A stretch of DNA of 64,000 nt from JAIVJZ01 sp035296385 (GCA_035296385.1 DATHBB010000293.1:10115-74114), one strand, 5' to 3'; shown: positions 53,559 to 62,289, counted from the first letter of the stretch. The notes: generated by a model not told the origin, from the sequence alone. Program-made: numbers and translations.

Positions 53559-53909
53559 TTAGGGCTTGTTATCAGCCACCATCTCCCTGACCACGATGTT
53601 CTTCGCAAACTTGATCGGCTTCGCCTCGTCAAGCTCGATTGTCACAACGTCGTCCACCCGCAAGTCTTTGCTGTGAACGTACTGCTTGCCGCGTTTCACC
53701 TGCGTCTTGATCTGGCAGACGGCGATGACGTGTTCGATGCCTTCGCGCGTCATGACGGAAATGCGCTCGTCGCCCACTTCCACGACGCGGACATTAACCA
53801 GACGCCCTTCCGTGTCGTTATCATCAAAATTCGCCGCACGCGCGGCGTTCGCTCCGAGCGTTAACAACAAGGCCACAGCGCCCAACATCACGAGGTTTTT
53901 TCTTTTCAT
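53559..53909 (-). CDS. small exported hypothetical protein
   Basis: This is an exported protein of 116 residues. Start 53909 (MKRKNLVMLGAVALLLTLG) opens a signal peptide ending near ANAARA; a longer start at 53954 is less likely. The mature part (RLVNVRVVEVGDERISVMTR, HVIAVCQIKTQVKRGKQYVH, DLRVDDVVTIELDE) looks like a small SH3/OB-like beta barrel. No catalytic motif is seen. The stop codon is at the border of the MITE-like element. The function is unknown. Confidence 0.75.
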   Translation of the reverse strand: MKRKNLVMLGAVALLLTLGANAARAANFDDNDTEGRLVNVRVVEVGDERISVMTREGIEHVIAVCQIKTQVKRGKQYVHSKDLRVDDVVTIELDEAKPIKFAKNIVVREMVADNKP

Positions 53910-54185
53910 TTTCCAGACCCCCTTTGCCACATCCGTCTTGGGAGAGACGCGCACCGGTTTGCCGCCTGCCTACAGTGCAAACTTTGTGCCTCTGTGCGGC
54001 TGGATTCCAAAAGACTGGAATTTAAGGGAATAACGCGGAAACCGCCCGCCTGCGGGAACGACGTTTAATGTCGGCTGACCCGTTGCCGTCCGTATTATTA
54101 CGCGACAGCACGATTATTTGTATCGTTGCAAAACGCTCGAAATCGTCGCCCTTGCGCGCCGCAAGCGTTTTCGCACGCACAAAGA
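53910..54185. other. intergenic region between secreted protein and dnaJ terminator
   Basis: No gene is supported here. It should hold the promoter for the minus-strand gene at 53909. A small hairpin (ATTCCA/TGGAAT around 54005-54022) is the only structure seen. Confidence 0.4.
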
Positions 54186-54216
54186 AAAGCCGCCTTTCCG
54201 GTGAAAGGGCGGCTTT
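54186..54216 (-). terminator. intrinsic terminator after dnaJ
   Basis: AAAGCCGCC and GGCGGCTTT form a 9-bp stem that can extend inward by four pairs past a bulge; on the minus strand TTTTCTTT follows. Confidence 0.75.
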
Positions 54217-54237
54217 CGAACAAGTCGGCTTGAGCGT

Positions 54238-55368
54238 TTAACCGAAGATGTCGCGCACGCGGTCGATGAGTCCTTTGTCTTCGAGGTCGCGGTCTTCGAT
54301 CTTGGAGAGTTCTTCGAGTAGGCGACGCTGTTCGCGCGTGAGATTGGTCGGCGTGCGGAGTTCGACGGAGACGTACAGGTCGCCGTAACCGCGACCGCCG
54401 AGCACGGGCATGCCGTGCCCCTTGAGTGTGAAGACTTTGCCCGTCTGCGTGCCCGCCGGAATCTTCAAAGGCTGTTCGCCTTTCAGAGTGTTGACCATGA
54501 TCTCCGAGCCGAGCGCGGCCTGCGCGAACGTGATGGGCACGGCGGCGTAGAGATTGCTGCCCTGTCGCTCGAACTGCTCGTGCTCTTTGACGCGGAAGAC
54601 TACGTAGAGATCGCCCGACCCGCCGCCCTGCGTGCCGCCTTCGCCCTCGCCCGTGACGCGCAGGCGCGACCCCGTCTCGACGCCCGCAGGGACTTTCACT
54701 TCCATCTGCCGCTCGCGCTCCACGCGCCCCGCGCCCCTGCACGTCTCGCAAGGGTTCTTGATGATGCGTCCCGTGCCGCGACACGCGCCGCATGTGCGCG
54801 CGACGGAGAAGAAGCCCTGTTGATAACGAACCTGCCCCGCGCCGCTGCACGTAGAACAAGTTTCCGGCTGCGTGCCGCTCTGCGCGCCCGTGCCCGTGCA
54901 CGTCTCGCACGTCTCAAGGCGCGGGATGCGCAGCTGCGCCGTCATCCCTTCCGCCGCCTGTTCGAGCGTGATCTCTAAATCGTAACGTAAATCCGCGCCG
55001 CGCTGTCCGGTCGAACGGCGCGAGCCGCCCGCCCCCGCGCGCCCGCCGAACACGTCGCCGAACCCGAACAGGTCGCCGAGAATGTCTTCGATGCCGCCGA
55101 AACCTTGTGCGCCCCAGTTTGCCCCCGCGCCCGCCGCGCTGCTCGAAACGCCCGCGTGCCCGAAGCGATCATAACGCGCGCGCTGCTCCGCGTTTGAAAG
55201 CACGCCGTAAGCTTCGGCCACCTCCTTGAACGTCTCCTCTGCCTCCGTGTCGCCCGGATTTTTATCCGGATGATAACGGATGGCGAGACGCTTGTACGCG
55301 CTCTTCAACTCCTGCTCGGTCGCATTGCGCCCGACGCCCAGTACTTCGTAATAATCCTTTTTGCTCAT
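54238..55368 (-). CDS. dnaJ: chaperone DnaJ
   Basis: The 376-residue type I J-protein is the co-chaperone that stimulates DnaK. J-domain at 1-70 with the HPD motif (RYHPDKNPGD), a Gly-rich linker, four zinc-binding CxxCxGxG-type repeats (CETCTGTGA, CSTCSGAGQ, CGACRGTGR, CETCRGAGR) and a C-terminal substrate-binding domain. Start 55368 gives MSKKDYYEVLG, typical for the family; the frame upstream only reads through the repeat. It is the last gene of the heat-shock run. Confidence 0.96.
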   Translation of the reverse strand: MSKKDYYEVLGVGRNATEQELKSAYKRLAIRYHPDKNPGDTEAEETFKEVAEAYGVLSNAEQRARYDRFGHAGVSSSAAGAGANWGAQGFGGIEDILGDLFGFGDVFGGRAGAGGSRRSTGQRGADLRYDLEITLEQAAEGMTAQLRIPRLETCETCTGTGAQSGTQPETCSTCSGAGQVRYQQGFFSVARTCGACRGTGRIIKNPCETCRGAGRVERERQMEVKVPAGVETGSRLRVTGEGEGGTQGGGSGDLYVVFRVKEHEQFERQGSNLYAAVPITFAQAALGSEIMVNTLKGEQPLKIPAGTQTGKVFTLKGHGMPVLGGRGYGDLYVSVELRTPTNLTREQRRLLEELSKIEDRDLEDKGLIDRVRDIFG

Positions 55369-55378
55369 AACACCCATA

Positions 55379-55460
55379 AGTGACAAGTGACGAGTGACAG
55401 GTGACAAGTTAAAACCAAAACCAATTATAACTTGTCACTCGTCACTCGTCACTTGTCGCT
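55379..55460. repeat. heptad inverted repeat, family C copy 4
   Basis: AGTGACR heptamer arms between the dnaK stop and dnaJ start. The loop is A/C-rich without RAAGAC. Confidence 0.9.
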
Positions 55461-55475
55461 ATTCTTGGAAATTCT

Positions 55476-57326
55476 TCAGCCCGCCTCTTTGTTGTTGGGC
55501 GTGACGGCGCTGGCCGCCGGAGTTGCCCCGCTGAGCAGCGCGTTCGTCAGCATCGTGGCGATGCGCTCGATGTCTGCCAGCGCTCGTTGCACCTGTTCCT
55601 CATCCGTTGACACCACGGCCTCCGCCGATTCGTTGAAGACGCGCACGGCGTCCTGTCGCTCTTCGGGGGAGAGGGCGGCGGACAACTCCTTGAAAGTGCG
55701 CTGCGCGCTTCGCGTCAGGCTGTCGAGCCGGTTGCGCATGTGTATCACCTCTTTGGCGCGCTGGTCTTTACTGGCAGAGGTCGCGGCTTCCGCGATCAGA
55801 GTGTCAATCTCGTCCGGGTTCAAACCGGAGGTCGGCGTGATGCGCATCTGCTGCTGGCGTCCCGTCGCCTTCTCCTGCGCCGAGACGCTGAGCAGCCCGC
55901 TCGCGTCAACTTCAAAAACCACTTCGATCTGCGCCGCCCCGCGCGGCCCCGGCGGAATCCCTACCAACTCGAACTTGCCGAGCGAACGATTGCCCTGCGC
56001 GATCTCGCGCTCGCCCTGCAACACGTGAATCTCCACCGTCGATTGATTATCGGCGACGGTCGTGAAAGTCAAACTGCTCTTCAAGGGGATGGTTGAATTG
56101 CGCTCGATCAATTTGGTGAAGAGTCCGCCGCGCGTCTCAAGGCCGAGGGAGAGCGGCAAAACGTCGAGCAACACGATGTCTTTGACTTCGCCCGTCAGCA
56201 CGCCGCCCTGTATGGCCGCGCCCATGCCGACCACTTCGTCGGGGTTAATTTCGGACGAAGCCTCGCGCCCGAAAATCTCGCGCACCGTGCGCGCGATGAT
56301 GGGCGAGCGCGTCTGCCCGCCGACGAGCAGCACTTTATCAATATTGTCCGGTTGCAGTTTCGCATCCCAGAGCGCCTTCTGGCACGGCTCGATGGTCTGC
56401 TCGACGAGGTCTGAGACGAGCGCCTCGAAAGTTTCGCGCGTCAGAGTCTTGCTGAAATGCTTCGGGCCGGAGGCGTCCGCGGCGATGAACGGCAGATTGA
56501 TGTTCGTCTCCGTCAGCGAAGAGAGTTCACACTTGGCGCGTTCGGCGGCCTCTTTCAGGCGTTGGAGGGCGAGTCGGTCTTCGCGCAAATTGATGCTCGT
56601 CTCTTCGCGAAACTGTTCGACCATCCAGTTGATGATGCGCTCGTCGAAATCTTCGCCGCCGAGGAAAGTGTTGCCCGAAGTGGACAGCACCTCGAAGACG
56701 CCGTCGTTCATCTCAAGTATGGAAACGTCGAACGTGCCGCCGCCGAGATCGTAGACGACGATGCGCTCGGAGGTGGAGCGACCCAGGCCGTAAGCCAGGG
56801 CGGCTGCGGTCGGCTCGTTGATGATGCGCTCGATGCGGAGTCCGGCGATCTTTCCGGCATCTTTCGTCGCCTGCCGCTGCGTGTCGTCGAAGTAGGCGGG
56901 CACGGTGACGACGGCCTCCGTGATCGCTTCGCCGAGAAAATCTTCGGCAGCGGCTTTCAGGCGTTGCAGGACGATGCCGGAAATCTCCTGCGGGCTATAG
57001 ACGCGCCCCTGCACGCGTATGCGCGCGTCGCCGTTTTGCGAGTCGATGATCTCGAACGGCGTGGTTTCGAGCGCGCGCTGCACTTCGGTCGAATCGAACT
57101 TACGACCGATGAGGCGTTTGACGGCATAGACGGTGTTGGCGGCGTTGGTCACAGCCTGCCGCTTGGCGATCTGCCCGACGAGCCGCTCGCCCTTATCCGT
57201 GAAGCCGACGACCGAAGGCGTCGTGCGCCCGCCTTCTTTGTTCGGGATGATCTGCACCGCGCCGCCTTCCAACACGGCCACGCAGCAATTCGTCGTCCCC
57301 AAATCTATGCCGATAACTTTGCCCAT
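55476..57326 (-). CDS. dnaK: chaperone DnaK (Hsp70)
   Basis: The Hsp70 of 616 residues has the nucleotide-binding domain motifs GIDLGTTNCCVAVLEGG, VVTVPAYFDDTQRQATKDAG, ERIVVYDLGGGTFDVSILEM and LLVGGQTRSPII. The linker DIVLLDVLPLSLGLETRGG leads to a substrate-binding domain and helical lid. The C-terminal tail is short. Start 57326 (MGKVIGIDLG) fits the family. It is flanked on both sides by family C hairpins at 57339 and 55379, an arrangement that could set its dosage relative to grpE and dnaJ. Confidence 0.96.
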   Translation of the reverse strand: MGKVIGIDLGTTNCCVAVLEGGAVQIIPNKEGGRTTPSVVGFTDKGERLVGQIAKRQAVTNAANTVYAVKRLIGRKFDSTEVQRALETTPFEIIDSQNGDARIRVQGRVYSPQEISGIVLQRLKAAAEDFLGEAITEAVVTVPAYFDDTQRQATKDAGKIAGLRIERIINEPTAAALAYGLGRSTSERIVVYDLGGGTFDVSILEMNDGVFEVLSTSGNTFLGGEDFDERIINWMVEQFREETSINLREDRLALQRLKEAAERAKCELSSLTETNINLPFIAADASGPKHFSKTLTRETFEALVSDLVEQTIEPCQKALWDAKLQPDNIDKVLLVGGQTRSPIIARTVREIFGREASSEINPDEVVGMGAAIQGGVLTGEVKDIVLLDVLPLSLGLETRGGLFTKLIERNSTIPLKSSLTFTTVADNQSTVEIHVLQGEREIAQGNRSLGKFELVGIPPGPRGAAQIEVVFEVDASGLLSVSAQEKATGRQQQMRITPTSGLNPDEIDTLIAEAATSASKDQRAKEVIHMRNRLDSLTRSAQRTFKELSAALSPEERQDAVRVFNESAEAVVSTDEEQVQRALADIERIATMLTNALLSGATPAASAVTPNNKEAG

Positions 57327-57338
57327 AGCTTTTTTAAG

Positions 57339-57429
57339 AGTGACGAGTGACAAGTGACGGGTGACAAGATAAAGACAAGTCTTGTTTTAACTTGTCACTC
57401 GTCACTTGTCACTCGTCACTTGTCACTGT
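57339..57429. repeat. heptad inverted repeat, family C copy 5
   Basis: AGTGACR heptamer arms and a loop with AAAGACAAG. The grpE stop codon abuts its right edge and dnaK begins 13 bases from its left edge. Confidence 0.9.
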
Positions 57430-58328
57430 CATCTCGTTGCCACCTTGACCATCGCGGGGCGCAGGAGTTTTTCGCCGAGGCGATAGCCGCGCACGATCTC
57501 TTGCATCACGGTATCAGGCTCGAATTCGTCAGTCTGTTCGGTGGCGATAGCTTCGTGAACGTGCGGATCGAAAGGATGCCCGACGGTCGGCACTTGCTCG
57601 ACGCCCAGATTCGCCAGCACGCCGTTCAACTGCTTGCTGATTAGCTCGACCCCATGCAGAAAATTTTTGAACTCCTGCGACTCCGTCGCCTCGACCGACG
57701 ACTCGGCTTCGTGCGCGCGCCGCAAGTTGTCCATGACTGGCAACAACTGCCCCAGCACGTCCGCGACGACGCGGTTATAAGTTTCGCTGCGTTCGCGCTC
57801 GACGCGCTTGCGGTAGTTGTCGAAATCGGCCTGCCGACGCGCCGCCAGATCGTGTAACTCCTGCTGCTCCGCGCGCACCTTCTGCAATTCGGCTTCGACC
57901 ATCTCCAACTCGGCCTGCGCCGCGAGCAACTCGGCCTGCATCGCCAGACCGGAACCCGCGCCGCCGCGCGCGCCGGAGGATTGCCTGGCGGGCGGCGCTT
58001 TGCCGCCCGCGCGATTCGCCGCGCCTAAGTGGCGGTTCGTGTCCTGCTCGTCGCGTTCTTCGGGCATGTCGGAGCGCGCGGGGCCGCCCGCCGTGTCGCG
58101 TTCGTCGGCGTCGGCCTTGCCCTGTTCGCTGTCCTGTTCTCCGCCGCGATCAATGCGCCGCTGCATCTCGGTTTCGTCCTCGTAGATCGAAGCGCGCCCG
58201 AGTTCTTCGGGCGTGAGCGCGCTGTCGTCGTCTGCGGGTTCGGACGAGGCGCGATAATCGCTGCCGCCGTCTTCGTCTATGAAACGGACGGGGATGCGTT
58301 TGGGAGTCGGGCTGTTTTCGTTAATCAT
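57429..58328 (-). CDS. grpE: nucleotide exchange factor GrpE
   Basis: GrpE releases ADP from DnaK. The protein of 299 residues is longer than usual (about 190) because the N-terminal 110 residues are acidic and low-complexity. The rest is a long coiled coil (QAELLAAQAELEMVEAEL, DNYRKRVERERSETYNRVVA) and a C-terminal beta domain with GVEQVPTVGHPFDPHVHEAI. Start 58328 (MINENSPTPKRIPV) is preferred over a longer start at 58388 near the hrcA stop. It follows hrcA closely. Confidence 0.92.
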   Translation of the reverse strand: MINENSPTPKRIPVRFIDEDGGSDYRASSEPADDDSALTPEELGRASIYEDETEMQRRIDRGGEQDSEQGKADADERDTAGGPARSDMPEERDEQDTNRHLGAANRAGGKAPPARQSSGARGGAGSGLAMQAELLAAQAELEMVEAELQKVRAEQQELHDLAARRQADFDNYRKRVERERSETYNRVVADVLGQLLPVMDNLRRAHEAESSVEATESQEFKNFLHGVELISKQLNGVLANLGVEQVPTVGHPFDPHVHEAIATEQTDEFEPDTVMQEIVRGYRLGEKLLRPAMVKVATR

Positions 58329-58397
58329 TTCCACTGGACCTTGAAGACCCTCAGCTTGTAAACAGAAACGACCGTCGGGTCGCTTCATACAGTTGAT

Positions 58398-59525
58398 TCA
58401 GACGTGCGCGCCTTCTTCGCGCATCATCCGTTCGATCAATTTCGAGACGTGGCTGACGACCGCCATCATGCGTTCATACTCGATCCGCATCGGCCCGACG
58501 ACGCCGACCGTACCCGCGACGCTGCCCGTCCCGATGCGGTAAGGCGCGGTGATGAGCGCGCAGTTCTGCATCGAGGGCGTCGTCAGTTCGCGCCCGATCT
58601 GCACGCGCACGTCGCCGAAGACACGCTCGCGCGTCAGGCACTCGTTCAAGATTTTCACGAGCCGCGTCTTCTCTTCCAGCGTGCGAAACAGCTCGCGCAG
58701 GCGTTCGATGTCCGTGAAGTCCGGCTTGACCAGAATGTTCGATGCGCCGTCAACATAAACGTCGCCCGTCGCGGCATCCTCATCTTCCAGACTCAGTTCG
58801 CATAACAGCACCGCCGTTTGCAGCAGACGATCATAGAGCGCCTTTTCCGCGCGCATCAGTTGGAGAATCTCCGCGCGAATCTCCTGCAAACTCTTGCCGC
58901 TGAACTCCACGTTCAAATAGCGCGCCGTGTGTTCGAGTTCTTCCTGCGTGAGCGGTTCGTCAATGCGTATGATCTTGTTCTGGATGATGTTCGGCGCGAA
59001 GACGAGTACGACGAGAATACGCCCGTCCGTCAACTGAACGAATTCTATGTGCTGCAAACGGTTGTCGGCCATCGAGGGCGAGATGACGATGCCGACGTTT
59101 TCCGAAAGCTCCGATAAAAGGTGCGACACCTTTTCCATCAGACGGTGCGGGGCGGTCGTCATGCCGCCCTCGCCCTGACGCATGCCGAGCAGACTGTCAA
59201 TCGCCACCGTGTCGGCGCGCGACAGGCGCGCATCGCCGAGCATGTGATCGACGTAGTAGCGGTAGCCCATGTCGGTCGGGACGCGTCCGGCGGAGGTGTG
59301 CGGCTGCTCTACGAGTCCGGCCTCTTCGAGTTCGGCCATCACGTTGCGAATGGTGGCGGCGCTCCAACCGGCACCGCCGCCCGCGAGTCGTTCCGAGACG
59401 GTGCGCGAGCCGACCGGCTCGCCCGTCCCCAGGTGCTCTTTGATGATGGCGGACAGGACGAACCGCGCGCGCGCGTCGGGCACTCGCTCGGAGGTCATCG
59501 TCGATGTCGAACTACGATTTGCCAT
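58398..59525 (-). CDS. hrcA: heat-inducible transcription repressor HrcA
   Basis: HrcA represses class I heat-shock operons by binding CIRCE. The 375-residue protein has an N-terminal winged helix (ARFVLSAIIKEHLGTGEPVG, WSAATIRNVMAELEEAGLVE, TSAGRVPTDMGYRYYVDHML) and the C-terminal block VGPMRIEYERMMAVVSHVSK. It heads the heat-shock operon hrcA-grpE-dnaK-dnaJ. No canonical CIRCE inverted repeat was seen in the 400 bases upstream. Confidence 0.93.
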   Translation of the reverse strand: MANRSSTSTMTSERVPDARARFVLSAIIKEHLGTGEPVGSRTVSERLAGGGAGWSAATIRNVMAELEEAGLVEQPHTSAGRVPTDMGYRYYVDHMLGDARLSRADTVAIDSLLGMRQGEGGMTTAPHRLMEKVSHLLSELSENVGIVISPSMADNRLQHIEFVQLTDGRILVVLVFAPNIIQNKIIRIDEPLTQEELEHTARYLNVEFSGKSLQEIRAEILQLMRAEKALYDRLLQTAVLLCELSLEDEDAATGDVYVDGASNILVKPDFTDIERLRELFRTLEEKTRLVKILNECLTRERVFGDVRVQIGRELTTPSMQNCALITAPYRIGTGSVAGTVGVVGPMRIEYERMMAVVSHVSKLIERMMREEGAHV

Positions 59526-59609
59526 CTGGTGCTTCGGGGAGCGGTGTGCGGGGAACTTTGGCGGTCTCTACGAGGCGTTTGCGGCTCGCCTCGCCGAGTG
59601 GCATATCAA

Positions 59610-59638
59610 TCATTACCGCCCCGTCTAAAGCCTGTCAA
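59610..59638 (-). promoter_or_regulatory. sigma-70 promoter for the hrcA operon
   Basis: On the minus strand a consensus TTGACA (59638-59633) is separated by 17 bases from TAATGA (59615-59610), about 85 bases before the hrcA start. Confidence 0.5.
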
Positions 59639-60107
59639 GTTTTAATTTTACACGCCTGAGACACTCTTTGCGCGTGCAGTATAACGGAAGTAGGAAACGG
59701 GGCGCAATCGCGTGCCGACGCAAGCCGGAGAACACCCCGCCGTCACGCCCGCCCGCCACAATTTATAGATTTCACAAGAGTTAGCGGCGCGCAGCGACGA
59801 GCGAACCGGCTTTAAGAGTTAAACTCTCTAAGGATTAGACTTAACCCGTGCCCTGCGAAGCCCTCCGGCTGGCCTCCGGCGACTCTTTGCTCCCAATTGA
59901 TGTTTTGAAAAGGCTTAACGGAGGGCGCGGAAAGGTGCGTTGACGCCCGCCCGAACGATTCGTAATATAGGGCTGCGCCCGGCCTCAGTCGCAACCTTAG
60001 AGCAGCGGTTTCCGTTTGAAGTTTTTTCGGACACTCGGCCAGCCGCTTGCGCCGTCGCACATCTCGCTTCAAGTTCGTTAATTGTTAGCGCAAAATTCGG
60101 TTCGCCT
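59639..60107. other. divergent region between hrcA and metallopeptidase gene
   Basis: About 470 bases without a confident gene or repeat copy. A longer start for the metallopeptidase (59940) would use part of it. No CIRCE element, RNA gene or clear plus-strand promoter was found. Confidence 0.4.
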
Positions 60108-60839
60108 ATGTCAGCCGCGCAGACAAATCTCAGCCCCCTTTTCGCGGACGCCTTCCGGCAGCTTGAGCGCAATCACCCGCCGCCGGAGGTGGACGTGCGC
60201 TTCTACCCTTACGCCGGACTCAGACACACGATCCGACGCCGTTCGGGGCGCATCTACGTACGCCTCTCAGACATCTTTCGCGACGCGCCCGCCAACGTCC
60301 AACGCGCGCTCGCTTTCATGCTCGTCGCCTCGCTCCTGCGCCGCCCGACGCCGCAAGTTCACGAGCGCGTCTATCGCGACTACGCGTTTTCGCCGCAGGT
60401 GCAGCGCGCCTCCGACATCGCGCGCCGCCAGCGCGGGCGCAAGATGATCTCCACCTCACGCGGCAATTATCACAACCTCGACCGCCTGTTCGCGCGTCTC
60501 AACCGCCGCTATTTCGACGACCGAATGGAGAAGCCCACGCTCACCTGGTCGCAAAGGCGCACGCGGCGCATTCTCGGCCATCACGATCCGGCCTTCAACA
60601 CCATCGTCATCAGCAAGACGCTGGACGCGCCCGACGTGCCCGAATGGTTTGTCGAGTACATCCTCTACCACGAGATGCTGCACATCAAGCACCCGGCGCG
60701 CATCATCAACGGTCGTCGCCACTCGCACACGAAGGCCTTTCTCGCCGAAGAGGAACGCTACCCGCTCTTCAACGAAGCGCAGGCGTGGCTCGACCACGTC
60801 GCGCGCGAACGCCGCGCGCCGCACACCCGCGCCGCCTGA
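60108..60839 (+). CDS. zinc metallopeptidase, SprT/YgjP-like
   Basis: The protein of 243 residues has the zinc-binding HExxH in YILYHEMLHIKHPAR, with the third ligand probably in RRHSHTKAFLAEEERY. Upstream blocks NLDRLFARLNRRYFDDRM and LTWSQRRTRRILGHHDPAFN resemble SprT-like proteases. Start 60108 (MSAAQTNLSPLF) is preferred; an earlier start at 59940 would add 56 residues of weak coding character. The substrate is unknown; SprT-like proteins in eukaryotes act on DNA-protein crosslinks. Confidence 0.82.
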   Translation: MSAAQTNLSPLFADAFRQLERNHPPPEVDVRFYPYAGLRHTIRRRSGRIYVRLSDIFRDAPANVQRALAFMLVASLLRRPTPQVHERVYRDYAFSPQVQRASDIARRQRGRKMISTSRGNYHNLDRLFARLNRRYFDDRMEKPTLTWSQRRTRRILGHHDPAFNTIVISKTLDAPDVPEWFVEYILYHEMLHIKHPARIINGRRHSHTKAFLAEEERYPLFNEAQAWLDHVARERRAPHTRAA

Positions 60840-60922
60840 CTTCTTGCGCCTGCCGCACCACACTTTTTTGAAACTTTCCACGCCCGTCAGCGTTCTTACA
60901 AGCAGGAAGGTGGGCTCCTCCG

Positions 60923-60990
60923 AAAAGGACGGGCGGCGGCAGGCACGCGTTACTGCGAAGTGGCGTTTGCAAGTCACCGCCCGTCCTTTT
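60923..60990 (+). terminator. long-loop terminator-like hairpin
   Basis: AAAAGGACGGGCGG and its exact complement (60977-60990) enclose a 40-nt loop and end in TTTTATTTG. It lies about 85 bases after the metallopeptidase stop. Confidence 0.6.
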
Positions 60991-60992
60991 AT

Positions 60993-61095
60993 TTGTCCGT
61001 TGTCAGTAGCCAGTTGTCCGTTGTTCAATCCAATCTTTAGTAACTCGCCTTCATAATCATAAACAACGGACAACTGACTACTGACAACGGACAAG
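60993..61095. repeat. heptad inverted repeat, family B copy 4 (reverse orientation)
   Basis: CAGTTGT/CCGTTGT arms. The core is the inverse of the other copies, reading GAGTTACTAAAGATTGG on the minus strand. Confidence 0.85.
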
Positions 61096-61184
61096 CCTCT
61101 TCCTTGACACGTTCCGGTCGCCGTGATTTCATGCCTTACAAATTGTCTTAAAATTCGATCCGGTATTTTGTAAGGAGATTCCAC

Positions 61185-61415
61185 ATGGGCGAAAGTGTTT
61201 TCAAGGGCGTCGAGATGGTCGGCACGTCAGATCAAAGTTTCAGTCATGCCATCGAGGTGGCGGTCAACCGCGCGCGTCAGTCGTTGCGCAATCTCTCCTG
61301 GTTCATCGTGAAGGAACAACGCGGCGGGCTGCAACAGGGGCGGCTCGAATATCAGGTGACGCTCGAAGTCTATTTCAAACTAGAAGCGGGCGGCAGCGAC
61401 GCGGCGGGCGAGTGA
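61185..61415 (+). CDS. dodecin
   Basis: The 76-residue flavin-binding protein assembles as a dodecamer. It has the typical beta-alpha-beta-beta pattern: VFKGVEMVGTSDQSFSHAIE, a helix, then LRNLSWFIVKEQRGGL (Trp that stacks on flavin) and QGRLEYQVTLEVYFKL. Dodecins store or buffer riboflavin/FMN/FAD. AAGGAG lies nine bases before the ATG. An upstream TTGACA at 61104 may be part of its promoter. Confidence 0.93.
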   Translation: MGESVFKGVEMVGTSDQSFSHAIEVAVNRARQSLRNLSWFIVKEQRGGLQQGRLEYQVTLEVYFKLEAGGSDAAGE

Positions 61416-61445
61416 GCGCGTGCGTCCGGCGGCACGATTCGCGGC

Positions 61446-61475
61446 TGGACAAAGCCCGCACGTGCTGGCTAGACT
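61446..61475 (+). promoter_or_regulatory. candidate sigma-70 promoter for efp
   Basis: TGGACA and TAGACT are separated by 18 bases, about 90 bases before the efp start. Confidence 0.35.
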
Positions 61476-61567
61476 ACGCAGTTTGCGAGGGGGTGTTATT
61501 CCAGACTGAGAGCAGAGCGCGCGCAAAGCCGCGTGCAAAATTTATTCGACACGGAGCGAGATAATTC

Positions 61568-62131
61568 ATGGCGATTCCAGCAACACAAATCCGACGCGGG
61601 ATGGTGATTCTCTTCGAGGGCAATTTGTGCAAAGTGATCGACTTCCGGCATCACACGCCCGGCAACCTGCGCGCGATGGTGCAAACCAAGATGCGCAACC
61701 TGCGCACCGGCTCGTCCTTCGAGCACCGCTTCCGCTCCTCCGACACGGTGGACAAAGCCTCGCTCGAACAGCACGAGATGGAGTACATGTACTCGGACGG
61801 CTCGCAGCACCATTTCATGAACACGGAGAACTACGAGCAGACCGCGCTCACCGCAGAAGACCTTGGCGACATGGCCGAGTGGCTTACGCCGGGCTTGAAG
61901 CTTCAGGTGGAGTTCTACGAAGGCGCGCCCATCGGCATCACTTTGCCGCCCTCTATGGAACTCACCGTCACGCGCACCGAGCCGACGCTCAAAGGCGCGA
62001 CCGTCTCGAACGTCAACAAACCGGCCACGCTCGAAAACGGCGTGACCATCACCGTCCCGCCCTTCGTCAACGAAGGCGACCGCATCCGCGTCGATCCGAC
62101 GGAAGGCCGCTACATCGAACGGGCGAAATAA
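61568..62131 (+). CDS. efp: elongation factor P with atypical tip residue
   Basis: EF-P rescues ribosomes stalled at polyproline. The 187-residue protein has three domains with the KOW-like start ATQIRRGMVILFEGNLCKVI, the tip loop RHHTPGNLRAMVQTKMRNL, and the C-terminal EGDRIRVDPTEGRYIERAK. At the position of the lysine or arginine that is modified in most species (PGK...), this protein has Asn33. Lys modification by EpmA-like or YmfI-like enzymes is therefore not possible at this residue. Length and the rest are standard. GGAGCGAG lies before the ATG. Confidence 0.95.
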   Translation: MAIPATQIRRGMVILFEGNLCKVIDFRHHTPGNLRAMVQTKMRNLRTGSSFEHRFRSSDTVDKASLEQHEMEYMYSDGSQHHFMNTENYEQTALTAEDLGDMAEWLTPGLKLQVEFYEGAPIGITLPPSMELTVTRTEPTLKGATVSNVNKPATLENGVTITVPPFVNEGDRIRVDPTEGRYIERAK

Positions 62132-62133
62132 AA

Positions 62134-62283
62134 CAGTGACAAGTGACGCGTGACAAGTGACGAGATAAAGCAGTAAATCGTCAATCGTGAATAGACTAAA
62201 ACAATCTTTCTCTATTCAGAATTGACGATTCACGATTTACGTCTTTTCCAACTTGTCACTCGTCACTTGTCACTCGTCACTGT
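62134..62283. repeat. heptad inverted repeat, family C copy 6 (outer)
   Basis: AGTGACR arms 62134-62165 and 62251-62283 enclose a complete family D hairpin (62174-62242). The kdtA ATG follows seven bases after the right arm. Confidence 0.9.
62174..62242. repeat. heptad inverted repeat, family D copy 2 (nested)
   Basis: AAATCGTCAATCGTGAATAG and its near complement surround a loop reading AAAGATTG on the minus strand, inside the loop of the family C repeat. Confidence 0.88.
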
Positions 62284-62289
62284 TCTCTG

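Noticed and set aside
59526..59700. CIRCE operator upstream of hrcA
   Set aside because: Only a partial CACTC...GAG similarity at 59597 with wrong spacing and flanks; not reported as an operator.
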